The notes beneath the pieces are model-generated. The model worked only from the letters and a program-made list of their open reading frames with translations. It was not told the DNA's origin and made no database searches. Below are positions 27,180 through 39,328 of a DNA stretch of 64,000 nt, in pieces. Origin of the DNA: Synanceia verrucosa (Eukaryota; Chordata; Actinopteri; Perciformes; Synanceiidae); contig CM056570.1 of the NCBI GenBank assembly GCA_029721515.1, positions 6,314,601 to 6,378,600 on the forward strand. Reading direction: 5' to 3'. The stretch's first letter is position 1. Each line of letters opens with the position of its first letter. Made by a program: the position numbers and the translations under genes.

Positions 27180-27288
27180 TAATATAATATAATATAGTAA
27201 ATTTCCCCATTTGTGAGACAAATAAAGGATTGTCTCAGAGCATTTTAGATTCAAACTAAACCAAGGTCTTTATCTATCTATCTATCTG
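27180..27288 (+). mobile_element. LINE (L2/CR1-type) 3'-end fragment
   Basis: AAATTTCCCCATTTGTGAGA followed by CAAATAAAGGATTGTC is the same LINE-tail pattern as near 11.3 kb. A (TATC)n run lies about 40 bp on (27271-27288). Only the tail is recognisable. Confidence 0.45.
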
Positions 27289-29695
27289 CTACGTCAGCAA
27301 AAGCAACAAGTCACAAACAAACAGTCAACACCCTGAACGTGGAACAAATGTGTTTCCACGGTGCAGATAATAAAGGGGCACTAGCATCAAAGCTAATGTT
27401 ACAATGTAGCATCGCTGTCACGTGTTCACATGACAGATTATGGCAACCTAGCGATAATGCCACTTTAGAACCGGCTTGTGCAATACAGCAACACAAAACG
27501 CCAGCATAACTGTCATACAGTAATTAATGACAAAAATACTCTCATTAGTGCCCCACTTTTGGCATGTTCACACTGCATGCTGGGAAAACTCCCTGTACCC
27601 CTTGGTTTCTAGTGTGTTCCTGAAAAATCTTGGTTTTGAGGGCTGTTAGGTCCTATCACTGGATCCAAAGGAGAACTGGGGGCTAAGGGGTAGAAATGGG
27701 ATTCAGCCAAAGATTCAGTGTACCTGTTGCAAGTAACAACAGACACAAACAACACATAAACAGAATTTCATTGTAAGCATGTATTAAATGTCTGACTAAA
27801 CACAGAAAACAACACTCAGGTATGTTGTGGTAAGAGTAAAATTTTCACTGGCCACTACTCTACTCAGTCCTCAAAGCCCTGAAGCCTTGTCCTGCTGCTG
27901 CACGGAGCTCGTTGATTCAAAGTTTATTAATATTCCCCAGGAATAAGTGTGAAGTAGACTGGATGAACAGGGTAGGAGATATGCAAAGGACCCAATCCAA
28001 TAAACCAACCATGGAAACGTGTATGGACAGTAAACACACAGAAGGCTATTCTAAACTGTAAGCCGACTGTAAGATAGCAGTGTTATTTTGATTGAGTTTT
28101 GTCCGTTTGATTGAATTTTATGTTTGTTCAACTTTTATTTACTGATGACTGTAAATTTAGGTTTTAAGGAACCAGTAGCTCTGTTTTTCCTTAGAGCATG
28201 TGTCTCCTTATAGCTTATTGTGCCTTTAATAACGTTTGTATGATACTGCAGTTAAACTATTGGTTTGTTTACAACCTGTTTGATGGTCTCACTGCTAAGT
28301 CTAAGTCTTTTTATTCTTTAAATGATAACCTGGAAGCACAAATGTCAGCTACAAACTATCAAAATTTGAAAGAAAACGACACGTTTCTATTTTGTTCGCA
28401 GTTAAGCTGTAGCTCAGGTCTTACTCTATATTGTTCTGTTGATTTTTGACAAATTCAAGTCGGCGTGTTCACCTCATTACCCATAAAAAGCACAGCCAGT
28501 CCTCAGTTTGGTTAGTGAACACTTCACAATCCCTGTTTTTACTGCTTAATCCAGCTCTTGTCCTCATCCTTCCTGCTTCCTCCTCTTTTTATCTCTCCAT
28601 CTCTGCCTCTCTCCTCCACTCTCTCTCTCGCTCCATCACCTCACCTCCATCTCAGCGTTTCGTTTAGACGTGTCCCTCGTTGCCGTATCTCTCTCCTCGC
28701 TTTTTTGTTAACCCTCTCCCACACACACTTTATCTCCACATGATTCATTTGCCCTCTCTCTATCACTCCGACTGTCCGCGCAATCTCTCCCTCCATCCGC
28801 CCCCTCTATAGCCATCTCTTAAGCACATCCTTTTTTCTCCTTCTCTCCTCCATCTCCACCGCCATCCCTTCCTTTTAAAGGATAATCTTTGGCTAAGTGG
28901 ACAGCACTTCGCTCTCTCTCGTTACCTCTTAAGTGACCATCCGATAATCTCAGGATTCTCTGTTGAACCTCCGCACAGAGGGGAGAGCGGATGGATCAGA
29001 AAGCCCAGAATGGAAGTCCTAAACTAGGTCAAGATAATGCCAGTGACTGGGCCCTCTGGGGCCGATGGGACCAGAGTGGAATGGAGAAAAGACCGATGCC
29101 AAACAAAGTTGGAGAAAGCTCATCAGAGCAGATGGACATCATCTCTCTGTCCTTTTATCTGTCTATCTTCAAGGCTGCAAGGCCTCGACTCTGAGGTGGA
29201 AAATAAAAAAAATAACAACTGATCTGTTTGTTTAAAGAGCAGATAAAAGGGCATCACTTGGATGACGTGGGGGTTTGTTTTTTTTTTGTCTGGACTCACA
29301 AAAGAGGCTGAAAAGAGGGAGGGAAGACACTTTAATGTTGTCAGGGTCAGTTAAAGGACATCACAGTGGATGCATGACACACACTGGTGTACAGAGGTTA
29401 TGCTGATTGTACAAGATTCAATGCACCTCCTTACTGCAGAGAAAAGAAGCCCTTAGTCAGATTGCACGCACATACTTTTTCCATTTTTTTTTCTTCCGCT
29501 GTCCTCTTTACGGGTCAGCGGGTGAATAAAGCCGCTGTCACTTTCCTTTGGGAGGCATCAGTGACAGGCAGGCTGACCGCGATAAACTTCCGCACAGGAT
29601 GAGGAGATTCCTGCAAGGAAAAGGCCAGGAGGATCAGGAACAGCCCTGGGCATCACTTGTCCTCTGGCTTAGCTAAAGACACTGAAAACAGCAGG

Positions 29696-29698
<3 letters not shown>

Positions 29699-29742
<44 letters not shown>

Positions 29743-30917
29743 TGAGGGTAGCTGAGGTTGAGTAACACAACAGGCAGTACGCCACACCGACAGAATAACA
29801 GAATTGTATTGTAGACACTGAAACAAACGTTTTAAAGTTATGTTGGAACATGAAGACTAACATCCTGGAGTAATTATAATACACAGAAATACTAAGAGTT
29901 AAAGTACTTTGACTGTCTTTTTAGAAGCAGTGGACTTTTTGTGCTCGGTTAAATGTCAGAATGATTGCGTAATGTTTGTGGACAACTGTTTTGAATCCCC
30001 AAATTAAACATTTTGGTCATCACAATTTTATTTTTTTTGTGTTTTTGCAACCAGACGAAGATGAAAACACAGACGACAACACCAGACCAGCCAATGCTGT
30101 GGTAGCGACCTGTCAGTCACAAGGTGACTGGCCCTGTCTATTTGAATTGACTAAATGAACATCATGCTGTACTGAAGCACACCTGAAATAGTGATTGAAA
30201 CCATGAACTCATGTTCATGATGTTTACTGAGCTATTAAATCAAGTGAGAAGTTTTTGTCTTTTCTTATAAACTTCGACATAGACTTCTTGTAAGTCCTCC
30301 TGCTTGATATTAGAAATAATGCTCTTCAGACCCACAGGGTTCCCACTGCATAGCCTGTGCTTTAGTGATGATTGCATCATTTTAAAAATAATAATATATG
30401 AATTTCAACTGGAATATGTGAATTGTAAATATTCTGTTTTTTCTTTTTTCACTTGGTCACCAAAGTGTAGTCATCTCTTTCTCAGAAAGTGTTTGGCTCG
30501 ATCAGATCTCAATGCGTTCTCAAGGCAAGCTGTCCACTTGTGATCTGATCATCTAATCAAGAGGCATGTTTATGAATGGCCTCAGTCCACTCTTCAGTAT
30601 ATTTTTTTTAAGATCTGGTGTTGAACCACTTTACATTTGCATTTTAGAGGATCTTTCCTGTACACCACAGCTTTTCATCATAGCAGGACCACATGCACTC
30701 TCCCTGCTGTGTGGAAAAGACAAGAAAAACATTTAATCTCAGAACATAGCAGGGGCAGATTATTCATAGAGTAGTTACTCATACCAACAGAACAAAAGAC
30801 ACAGCGTCCTATTATGGGAGTCGTCTCTGTCCTAACACTGGATCTGTACCGGCACAGGTGCCACTGTGGATCATTTATAGTCAGGTTAGCCCATGGTGCA
30901 GGCATGGAGCTGTGGTG

Positions 30918-30974
<57 letters not shown>

Positions 30975-31181
30975 ACAAGCAGCCAAGTAAAAGAAGCTGC
31001 TTATGGGTGTATAATGAAATTACTCCACTGTCTCTTCTAGGAACTGTCCAGTGAGTGGTGGCTGATACATGTGTGTGTTTTCTGTAGTTTTAGGTATACC
31101 TACTGGTCCTGACCAGTATGAGTAAATATTCCAACTTGACTGCATGTTATGTTACTGAACACAGTGCACGATCGCTCATGT

Positions 31182-31242
<61 letters not shown>

Positions 31243-31398
31243 AGCGTAACACAGAGATCTTTTATCTCTATAACAATGATGCCACAAATAGGCACATGCC
31301 TCGCTATTCTGGTCCTCTCAAGGCTCCTCTGGCGTTCTGCTGGATGTACCCAGGCGTACCAGGGGTTAGGCAGAGATTTGGACCTCTGTGTGTGTGTG

Positions 31399-31430
<32 letters not shown>

Positions 31431-31432
31431 TG
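29699..31432. repeat. TG/CA microsatellites and a (GCGT)n array
   Basis: TG 29699-29744, CA 30923-30971, TG 31185-31239, TG 31387-31412 running into (GCGT)n to 31432. Between them is unique non-coding sequence. Confidence 0.95.
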
Positions 31433-32769
31433 CTCATGTTTGTAGCTGACTAAAGGAGCAGTTTTGTTCCAAAATTAGATTTCCAACATCTAAAACATGT
31501 CTCTTTCCTCCAACAAAATGGTTTTTCAAATTAAAACACAGTGTTGCGTATCAGTGCATTTATTGGCAGTTCGGAGCCTTTTACTAAGAAATTAAATTTT
31601 AGAGGAGGTGATCATTTGTGTGGTTGCATGCCAAGCAATACACTTTTTTTCTTTTCCAAAGTCAGATTTGTCTATAATAAGACCTTCAAGTGGAATGCCA
31701 AAGAGCCAACCGCTGGGCTGGATTGTTTGCTTAGCGTCTCCCTCTGCAGCCATAAAAATCAAGGGAAATAATCAGCAGATAACCCAACGCGCCACACATT
31801 CTTTCTTCTTTGTTCACTTTTATGTCTCTGTTGGGTAGTGAGATGGTTTGACGTGCTATTATAAGCAGTAAAATCCTCTCCTTTTCTTTCCAGAAACATT
31901 ATACTTCCTCCAGAGGGGGTCATGAAGGAAAGGTGCACCTTCTCAGCCAAATTCGGCACACCCTGAGGTAAATGGAGCGGAGGGAGCCGATTGGCCCGGA
32001 GCACCTGAACCAAGCCGGCACACGACAGGATGAGGGTGTCGGCATCCTCCTGTTAAACGCTTGCTTCCTGCTGTTTTGCAGCTCTCTTTCTCCTTTTTTT
32101 TTCTTTCTCTCATCCCACTCTTCAAGCAGGAAGTTATTGGAATGGAAAAAAAGAGCTAAATGAAGATGAGGAGGGGCTTGTGCGTCGTTCCAAACGAGCC
32201 AGAGCCCTACCCAACAGTTCAACGGCTTAAATTCCTAAAGATAGATAAGTTCGACAGAGGAGGAGGAGGAGGAACAATGGCAGGGATGGGGTGAGAGATG
32301 GGATGGAGGAAAGGGGGAGGAGGAGGGGAGAGGAGGGCATTAGCGGGGTCTTCTCTAGGGTCGTGCTCAGAGGGCGTCGGGCAGCACGAGAGGCAGGATG
32401 TTATGGTTTATTCAGCCCAGGAGTGGGGGCGACGTGGACAAGGTGTGCCTTGCCCTCAGCACCAGACTCAGCGTGATTTATAGCAGCGCTGGCAGACGCT
32501 TCTGTCCGCGGGGAAGTCTTTGAAAATATCGGGAGTGATTTGCATGAATGTAGACCTGTGCATCAACACATACATACTTGAGTGTGCATGACCACACATG
32601 AGCACTTTAGACTGTAGGCTGCTGGTTTTTAACCTGTGGTTGGAGCATGCTCATGCATGGCCCTATGGAGGATAGATGGTCAAGCTACTCTGATTAATTA
32701 CCACCTACACTCACATTACACTTTATAAAAACATCTGGATCCTATGGGCAGTACACAGCCATGTAAAAT

Positions 32770-33022
32770 AGTGGTGAGTGAGAAGATATTACTTGATTAA
32801 AAGTACAAAACAAGTATAATAATAATTCGAATGCACGTGAAATACAAGTAGCCTGTAGATCATTTTACGCTGTAATAACATGGAATCAAAAAAATGCATA
32901 TATATTTATTTGAAGTTACAAAAGCAGTTAAGTTCATTCCACTAAATTCCTACTCTTTTCAGTGTAGAGCAGTAAAAAGTATCAGTAAGTACATAAGTAC
33001 AGTATTTAGTTTTCCATCATGG
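32770..33022. repeat. Candidate degenerate fish interspersed repeat (AAGTAC-rich)
   Basis: The block starts near AAAATAGTGGTGAGTGAG, contains AAAAGTACAAAACAAGTA, and ends AGTAAGTACATAAGTACAGT. Tandem-like AAGTAC/AGTACT words of this kind are typical of a common percomorph repeat. No terminal repeats or duplication were confirmed. Confidence 0.4.
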
Positions 33023-33539
33023 GAAATACATTGAAAATTACATCTCTGGCTCTGTCAAACTGGGAATTAACCAATTAACAACAAACCCAAAAACAAGCAT
33101 CTCCTCAAATCTATGGGTGTTTGTCTGTATGTTTGTCTGTGTGTGTGTGTGTTTACAGGCCAATTATAACAGCATTACCCTCCTCATGACCTCCCCTGAG
33201 GCAGCCGAATCTCCTCTGGTGTGAAAGGTCAGAGAGGGGTCGAGAGAGGTCGCCAGCGAAAGGCCGCTCCAGTGTGCAGAGCCTGCTTGGTGCCATGCCA
33301 AACATCCACACTGGAGGTCAAAGGTTACACAGATACATAAACCAGACAAAAGGGTGCCAACAGGTACAAGACGTGTGAATGTCTACTGCTGTAACAGGAG
33401 AGCAGACTGTTGCAGAGGGCTAAACTTATAACTGGAGACTAATGTGTGGTGAGAGCGGCACTTTAAAGCTGCTTAAGCCTTGTATGTCACTTCACACCCT
33501 ATAGACACCTCTCTTTATAGTATTTGGGGAAGTGCAGAA

Positions 33540-34060
33540 AGACTGAAGCACAGGTAGCTAATCACTAATTAGCCTTAATTGCCTCAGTCAGCTAGAAAAA
33601 AAGGCTTTGTGTGTGCGTGTGCGTATGTTAACCAACCATAGTCGTAGAAGCTATTAAAAACTCATTAACCTGCGTTTTTATTTGAAGCCCCCTGCCCCCA
33701 TTCATCATACCCCTAATGTTTTTTTCCGTGAGCCTTTTTTTTCTCCTTCAGATTTAATTTAGCTACTCTTTGATTTTACGACTCGCCTCTGTTATTGTAG
33801 GATATCTTCTGCTTTCCTTGTAATTTTATTTTATGACATGGAGTGAGTCGAGTACAATGCGCCCCCCGGGGAGGACCACTTACCTCCCCGCCAACAAATA
33901 GAATTACCCTGATCAGAGGAGCGAAAACAGACCGCCGCTTATCTGCCACAGCCCGTGTTTTTTTTCCTTTAGCAGTAGCCGTATTAGAGGATAATGGGTA
34001 TGGAAACGTAAAAAGAAAAACGCAGAGACCTGCAGCCTGCATGTGGTAGAGGGCTTGCTG
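33540..34060. promoter_or_regulatory. Candidate regulatory element about 5 kb upstream of prox1
   Basis: This unique block contains TAATTA (33566-33571) and TTAATT (33575-33580), further AT-rich homeodomain-like sites, and CTTATCTG (GATA/E-box-like) near 33938. It has no simple repeats. It was chosen by eye for its complexity and motif density; conservation is untested. Confidence 0.25.
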
Positions 34061-35931
34061 CCACACTCCATTAAAAAAATGTTGAAATTTCCGATACTTT
34101 CTTTAAGGACAAAAACCCATACATCCCATTAAAAAATGCAAACTATAACACTAATCATTGAAACCCGTTCTTTAATTCGGCTATAATCAACTACCTAAAA
34201 ATAACGCCAATTTTAATTTAATTACAACTTTATTTAACTAACTGTAAACACGTAATTCCCTGAAACGTCTCGAGGCTACACCGTGGGGCAGCAGCGAGCA
34301 CAGTGGGGGGAAAAGTTGATCCGCATGTCAGACTGATAGAAACAAACTAACTTGGATGTATGCCGAATGAAGCCTGTCGACGAAGCACACATTGTCAAAA
34401 CATATTCAGGTTTTATTTTATCAAAATAAGCAGCCTGCAAAAAAATAGTCACATTAATGAACAGAGTTTGGCGTGGATTTAACCTCGCCTTGAAACGCGC
34501 AACGAGCTGTGACCGCGGCCTCGCAGTGAATGAAATAGACTTCGTTACCGCCAGAAGTAAACAGCTAAAGTCCTTTCGTGTTTACCAAGTAAAGTCCTCT
34601 GCTCCATGTTGACAGGTGAGAGTTCATAGGAGCAAAGTCGGTCCCCTGCAATGGAACTGCGAGCCTGACTGAGTAACCCTCAAGAAATGGTGAGTGTGTG
34701 TGCATGGTGTGTGTGTGTGCATGGTGTGTGTGTGTGTGTGTCAGACAGAGGCAGAGATAAACAGGGAGAGTTGCTGAGGGGGCTCTTTGACTTTGAGCGC
34801 ATAAGCCCTTATTTCATGGTGCCATTGTTTGTTTTAAGGACGTCAGGCTTATTACAGTTCCAGGCGGTTTCCCAACATGTCTGTCCGTCCAAGCACCTCC
34901 AAGGCGCTCTCCGTGCGCGCGCGTTTGTGCGCGTCCACGTGTGCGTGTGTGTGCGTGTGCTCTGCGCGCCCTTCATTCCTGTCGACTGTAGCAATAACCC
35001 GGTTAATAAAGTGCGTGTGTTCTTTCAAGGTTGTTCGTAGGACACGTGGAGTTAATTCAGACTTTGCCAAATTTGCTGCGTTTCCCACCAAAGAAATTTC
35101 AGATTTCGAGGTTTACACATGGTTAAGGCTAATTTAAGGTGTTTGGAGTGTATCTGTGGTTTTAATGAGTTTGCAGCCATATTCCCATCAGCCTCACTGA
35201 GCAGCATTATTTTAATTGGCTGTTATTTCCACGCAGGTCAGATATGGAGCCTTATTTAATGGTAGTGTTTTTTTTTATTGAAAACAGGATCTAGAAATGT
35301 GTTACAATATGTGTTTTTTCCACTCAGTGAGGAAAATGTATACATTCTCAAATATGATTATTGTGTGATTATTGATTTTGATCGTCCATCATTAGGTTGA
35401 GCACAGTGGTTTGTGTGTATTGTAATGTTGTTCTTTACATTGTGTCATACAATCTCTTCTGCAACAATGGTCAATATACTCATTCATGCAAATAAAGCAT
35501 ATTTGAATTGGAGAGCGATAGAGACAGCAGTGCAGTCTCTCTCTCTCTCTTTCTCTCTCACACACACGCACGCACGCACGCACACACACACTCGCCTCCG
35601 TCTACTTGTAGCCTAGGAAGAGGGATGATGTGGGTCATCGGGGGCCACACCGTGCCAGCCATCACATCCCTGGCAGCCAAGAAGTAATATCACTAATAAT
35701 AACATCTCTATGTAAATTCCCTGTTATTTCGCGATCAGGTCACACAGACTCTCTTTCTGAAATAGGGAAAGGTTTGCCTTGACAAAGAGAAGTAATAGAG
35801 ATACATATTTCCTCCAGCATCCTCATCTTTGGTGAAAGCTGAATACATTAAGTGCTGGATGTGAGGCCCAACAAGGACTGCAGCCTGAAGAGTCAGACGC
35901 CTACTCACTTATTACACTGGGACAAATCCTC

Positions 35932-36075
35932 CTCTCCTGTCCTCTCCTCTCCTCTCCTCTGCTCTCCTCTCCTATGTCCTGTCTCCTAAACCTTTTTATT
36001 CAGGGACCCGGAGACCTCTCCGGAACAAAACAGCTTTTAGCGCTACCATCTCTCTCTGCTTCTGTTTTCGCAAAT

Positions 36076-36124
<49 letters not shown>
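35932..36124. repeat. (CCTCT)n and (CT)n arrays
   Basis: A CCTCT-type pentamer array lies at about 35932-35975, and a 47-bp CT array at 36078-36124. They are the last long simple repeats before the prox1 promoter region. Confidence 0.9.
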
Positions 36125-36128
<4 letters not shown>

Positions 36129-37559
36129 CTCTAAAAACGGTCAGTGAAAAGAAATGGAGCTGTTGTAGGAGCACATCAAGTCATTATCTGATTAAGGCCG
36201 TTTTAATGCTCAAGAGATTGCTTCTCCTCTCGAATAATATTCTCTCCTTACAACTTTAATTCAGGTGAATGGTGTTTCAGTTTGGTTGTGTTTGTTGAAT
36301 TTCTGCATGCAGTTCGCTCCAAAAATAAGACAAATAACCCTGTAATAATAATTATAACAACAAGAACAATGTAAGTAACAGGCCTCTTAATAATAGCAGT
36401 AATAATAATAATAATTATGGAAAGCGTTCCCCCGTTGATCCAAACGCTGAGGAAAAATAGGCCACAGGCTCTTCTCCACGCCGGCATATAATCACCTCGT
36501 GCGCGCACTTATTAATAGGCTACTTAATTGTGGTCAGAATGTGATTAAAAAAATGTACCTTTAAAACACCTCTGGAGGGAAATGTTGTTTTCTCTTCCTC
36601 CCTCCTTCTGCATTTGGATCCAACTCTAATAAATGTGTCAATAAATTCAGCCATCAGTGCGCCATGCCAGAGCGCACTATCAGTCTTGGGCATCGAGGTG
36701 TGTCGCAGTCGACCCAAAAGAGGGGGAGAAAGTGAGTTTGAAATAAATCCACGCGTTGATCCACCTGGAATAGGCCGCGATAAGAGCAGCCGGTGTTAAC
36801 CGACACGTTTCCTCTACACCTCATCCGAGTCTTCCTTTTCCAAACACGCGTTTCTTTAATGTCCCGGCCTGTTTTTCCAGGCTGTGTGCGTACTGACGGC
36901 ACCCAGGGGAGCCGAGGCCAAATCAGCCACAGGCCAGCGAGGGAGCACAGGGGCCGGGACACCTGCTTTGGAAAAGACACTCCAGACACTAAACTTTGCT
37001 GACTTCGTTGCATTTCGTTGGTCCTAAAAAACTCTTGCTTGCGACATGGAAAAGAGACTCTCCTTTTCCCGTTTGGCACCTGACAGGGGCGCGTATGGAA
37101 AATAAGATTTCTAGTTAAGTGGTTTTGGATCCTGTTTGTGCAAAAGGATAAAAAAGAAGATTTTGCGAGCAATAAATTAATCCAAAGTGAAAAGCTGGAA
37201 AATATGACAAAAAGCACGCTGATAATAGTGCTTGAACAACTTTTTCTTTACTGGCTTCAACAAATCAACAGATATGACTAAATGTAACTCGATTCGTCAA
37301 TATTGATAATAAAAAAACAACACTCTTTTTATAAGTATGTTGTGAAATAAATAGGTGTTTTTTTGCATGTGCTTAATAAGAGACTTGCGCTTTCTCTGAC
37401 TGCAGAAACACAGACTGAAACAAATGTGACCTGTATTATCCAAAAATAGGGTTAGAATCGATTAAAAAATAATTATCTAATGCAAAGATTAATTTTAACG
37501 GCTCTCATTTCCTAATAATATTCCTAAATAAGTTGTGTATACACCTGTTGTAAAGGTCC

Positions 37560-38792
37560 GAGCCTAAAACATTTGCAGAGCGTATAAACTGCAGCGTAAT
37601 TATAAACATCCAATTTGTCTGAATGCAGGAGGACGAGCAGCCGTCATCATTTCATAAATCATAAGCGTCGAACAGGTTTTTTCTGCGGAGAGGATCAGAT
37701 GTCAGTGTCCGCAGGGTTCAGTCGCACAGGTGGGGGAGTTTCAAAGGGAGGATACATCTAATAATTCACCGAAAATCTGCAGATTTACTAGCATAATTTT
37801 TTATTATTGCGTTTATTTCCTATCGATTTTTACTTAATAATTGATTTTGATGACGGTGCAGTCTTTACGCACGGGGTTATTTCAGTGGCAGACTGCGGAT
37901 CCGAGTGACAGACGTTTCATGGTGATATTCGGCTCTTAACTGAGCGCTCCACAAAGAGATAGTTTAGCTCTCCTCAGATATTGGCTTCTCAGGATAATCT
38001 GAATTCCAGCGCAAAGCTCGGAGCTTCTGTGCCGCGTTGTCTGTTCATAAATCAGACTTTGCTGCAACCAATGAGAAAACTCTGCGCGTAAAATATCTCT
38101 ACATGCCACTTTGAGCCCCCTATTCCCAAGTGACCCACTACAGTTATTCTTTTTGAGAGGTCTAAATGTGCACTAGTTGCAGAAACAAAGGTACATATTG
38201 ATGGTTAAAATTTAAACGCTCTGTGTCGTTACTCAAACATATTAAAAGATCAAATTACAAATTTGGTCATGAAAAAAATGACTGGGCTTGACGGAATGTA
38301 ATGCAATTTGAAAGACTCTCACAATCATAAATCGAAACATACGTTGGAAAAAGTCTTTTGGATTGTAAAACACACGGTTAATTTTTAATTTTAATGCCAC
38401 AAGGAAGGCTGATATATTTGCACTAAAACGGTATGCGCCTTGAAAATTCACTTAATGCTGCATTCATCTTAAAAATCATGTTTTTATCTTAAATATAGTG
38501 ACTAAATCTCAGAAATCTGTTGCCAAACAAATTCATGGATTGTCTTAGCAGTTATTATCATGAAATTGTTCTTATACATTGACACTTTATTCAAAATATC
38601 TTGGGATCAAACCGACACTTAGGCATCTATTACAGAGACTCTCTTCAATATGAGAATAAACAGCACAATAACATGTGGACTGTGTGTTTTATTGCGGCTT
38701 GTGGTGTAATATCAAAATGCGTAACGATTCTTACTCGCGTAGTCGTTCTTTTGGAAGAAAGAGATTAGTAAGAGTGATATCTCCTTTATTCC

Positions 38793-38824
<32 letters not shown>

Positions 38825-38869
38825 TTAGTTGTAAGTCCCATTCTCTGGTCAAGTTCAGTGCGTTGTTCT
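37560..38869 (+). promoter_or_regulatory. prox1: Candidate proximal promoter/upstream regulatory region of prox1
   Basis: This gene-free stretch directly upstream of the predicted first exon has no long microsatellite. It contains a CAGGTG E-box-like site (about 37726), a TAATAATTGATTTTGATGACG-like AT-rich block (37834-37855 region), an ATCGAT site, and CCAAT in GCAACCAATGAG (38068-38072). An inverted CCAAT (ATTGG, 38883-38887) and a TGACGCG element (38918-38924) follow just downstream. Assignment rests on position and motif density; no particular transcription factor is proven. Confidence 0.4.
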
Positions 38870-39328
38870 CCGGACGCTTCTTATTGGTAGGTTGCGACAG
38901 TTACATCACGGCGCTGGTGACGCGCACGTCTTCCTGTTTCCTTCAGCCGCGTCTTAAAGTGAATCTTAGTGGCGGAGGAGCGCTCCAGCATCCAGTCCTC
39001 TGCATCCAGTGCGCCTCTGAGACGCACACACGCAGTCTCTCTCTCTCTCTATCGCTCTCTCTCACACTTTCTCTTGCACTCTCTCTATGTCTCTCGCTCT
39101 TTTAGTCACAGCAGAGGATAGAGGGAGAGACCGACGCGCAAGAGCTCTTTTCATCTTCTATATTTTTCCCATTTTGTTCCTTTCGCTCGCACCGCAGACT
39201 TTATTCCAGCTCTTCCGTCTCTGATAAACTGTTATATCCCAGCATCCAGCAACCTGCCGTGCTCTGCTTGTATTCCACTCTTTTTTTCCGCCGTAGGAGT
39301 TCAGGTTGTCCCCCTCTTCATCTAAAGG
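38870..39328 (+). other. prox1: prox1 non-coding first exon region (5' UTR), left edge not defined
   Basis: A strong U2 donor (AAAGG|GTAAGTAA) sits at 39328/39329, ahead of the acceptor of exon 2 at 42199/42200. No PROX1-like coding sequence lies between them, which fits a non-coding exon 1 as in other vertebrates. Upstream of the donor is a stretch with locally raised CpG (38890-38990) and (CT)n runs near 39040 and 39070. A transcription start cannot be fixed from sequence. A second, weaker donor (CAAA|GTAAGT) at 39646/39647 could give a longer first exon. Confidence 0.55.

Larger units (their letters stand above)
27289..37559. other. Gene-free upstream interval, 27-37.5 kb
   Basis: No gene was recognised. 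The interval contains a pyrimidine-rich tract at 28560-28870, the repeats listed separately, and a mildly CpG-rich stretch at about 34260-34700. A 188-codon minus-strand open frame (36654-37217) lies upstream of the prox1 promoter and matches nothing I know. Confidence 0.6.
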
